DNA of 64,000 nucleotides from Collinsella aerofaciens (GTDB lineage Bacteria > Actinomycetota > Coriobacteriia > Coriobacteriales > Coriobacteriaceae). The position numbers and the translations under genes were made by a program. The stretch covers positions 40,549-104,548 of the forward strand of contig NZ_JADPCH010000003.1 in NCBI RefSeq assembly GCF_015670745.1, in the 5' to 3' direction. Positions 61,978 through 64,000 of the stretch are shown one piece after another. The notes beneath the pieces were generated by a model, which had not been told where the DNA came from, ran no database searches, and saw only the letters and a list, made by a program, of their open reading frames with translations. How positions within the stretch are numbered: position 1 is the stretch's first letter; each line of letters opens with the position of its first letter.

Positions 61978-64000
<2,023 letters not shown>

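Overview
The window looks like a chromosomal segment of a Collinsella-like member of the Coriobacteriia (Actinobacteria). This is inferred from the roughly 60% GC core genes with frequent TTG/GTG starts, an RmlC-RmlD fusion, a shikimate operon with an AroE-AroK fusion, L27 starting directly at MAHKKG, and cell-surface proteins built from ChW (GW-rich) repeats. No 16S rRNA is present, so the genus is an inference.

Region 1 (1-8177) holds three large secreted ChW-repeat proteins. The first (cut by the window edge) ends in an NlpC/P60-like cysteine-peptidase domain. The second ends in a YkuD L,D-transpeptidase domain but is split by a frameshift at an A7 run. The third carries an Ig-like domain and a domain that I align from memory to GT80 bacterial sialyltransferases, with KGHP and SS motifs kept but the catalytic D of the DDG motif changed to S.

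Region 2 (8320-24889) is a surface-polysaccharide locus: a gtr-like trio (GT-C membrane transferase, GtrA, DPM1-type GT2), another GT2, an abruptly GC-rich rmlA-rmlB-rmlCD dTDP-rhamnose cassette, two GlfT2-like galactofuranosyltransferases flanking a LicD-family gene, a membrane GT2, a Wzm/Wzt-type ABC exporter, tRNA-Arg(UCU) and glf (UDP-galactopyranose mutase). Together these predict an ABC-exported glycan with rhamnose and galactofuranose and perhaps a LicD-added phospho-substituent.

Region 3 (24968-33531, minus strand) is a nearly complete aromatic amino acid operon, transcribed aroF-tyrA-aroB-aroA-aroC-pheA-aroEK-aroQ. Only the transaminases are missing. Its leader shows a possible terminator/antiterminator, and a 127-bp inverted-repeat element sits between aroC and pheA.

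Region 4 (33735-49543) holds tRNA-Arg(CCG), a P-type ATPase, a zinc-ribbon membrane protein, a cyclophilin, a TPR membrane protein, the rod-shape/elongasome operon mreB-mreC-mreD-pbp2-rodA, a DUF697-like protein, and a radical SAM/DUF2344 pair.

Region 5 (49540-64000) is housekeeping: rplU-rpmA behind a clear promoter, obg-nadD-yqeK-rsfS, dinB (minus), rpsP-khpA-rimM-trmD-lepB, glyQ-glyS, then the pyruvate phosphate dikinase regulator and ppdK (cut by the window end). A second copy of the inverted-repeat element and a cluster of GGTAA/TTACC motifs lie in front of ppdK. No CRISPR array, insertion sequence or prophage was seen. All family assignments come from reading motifs, not from database searches.
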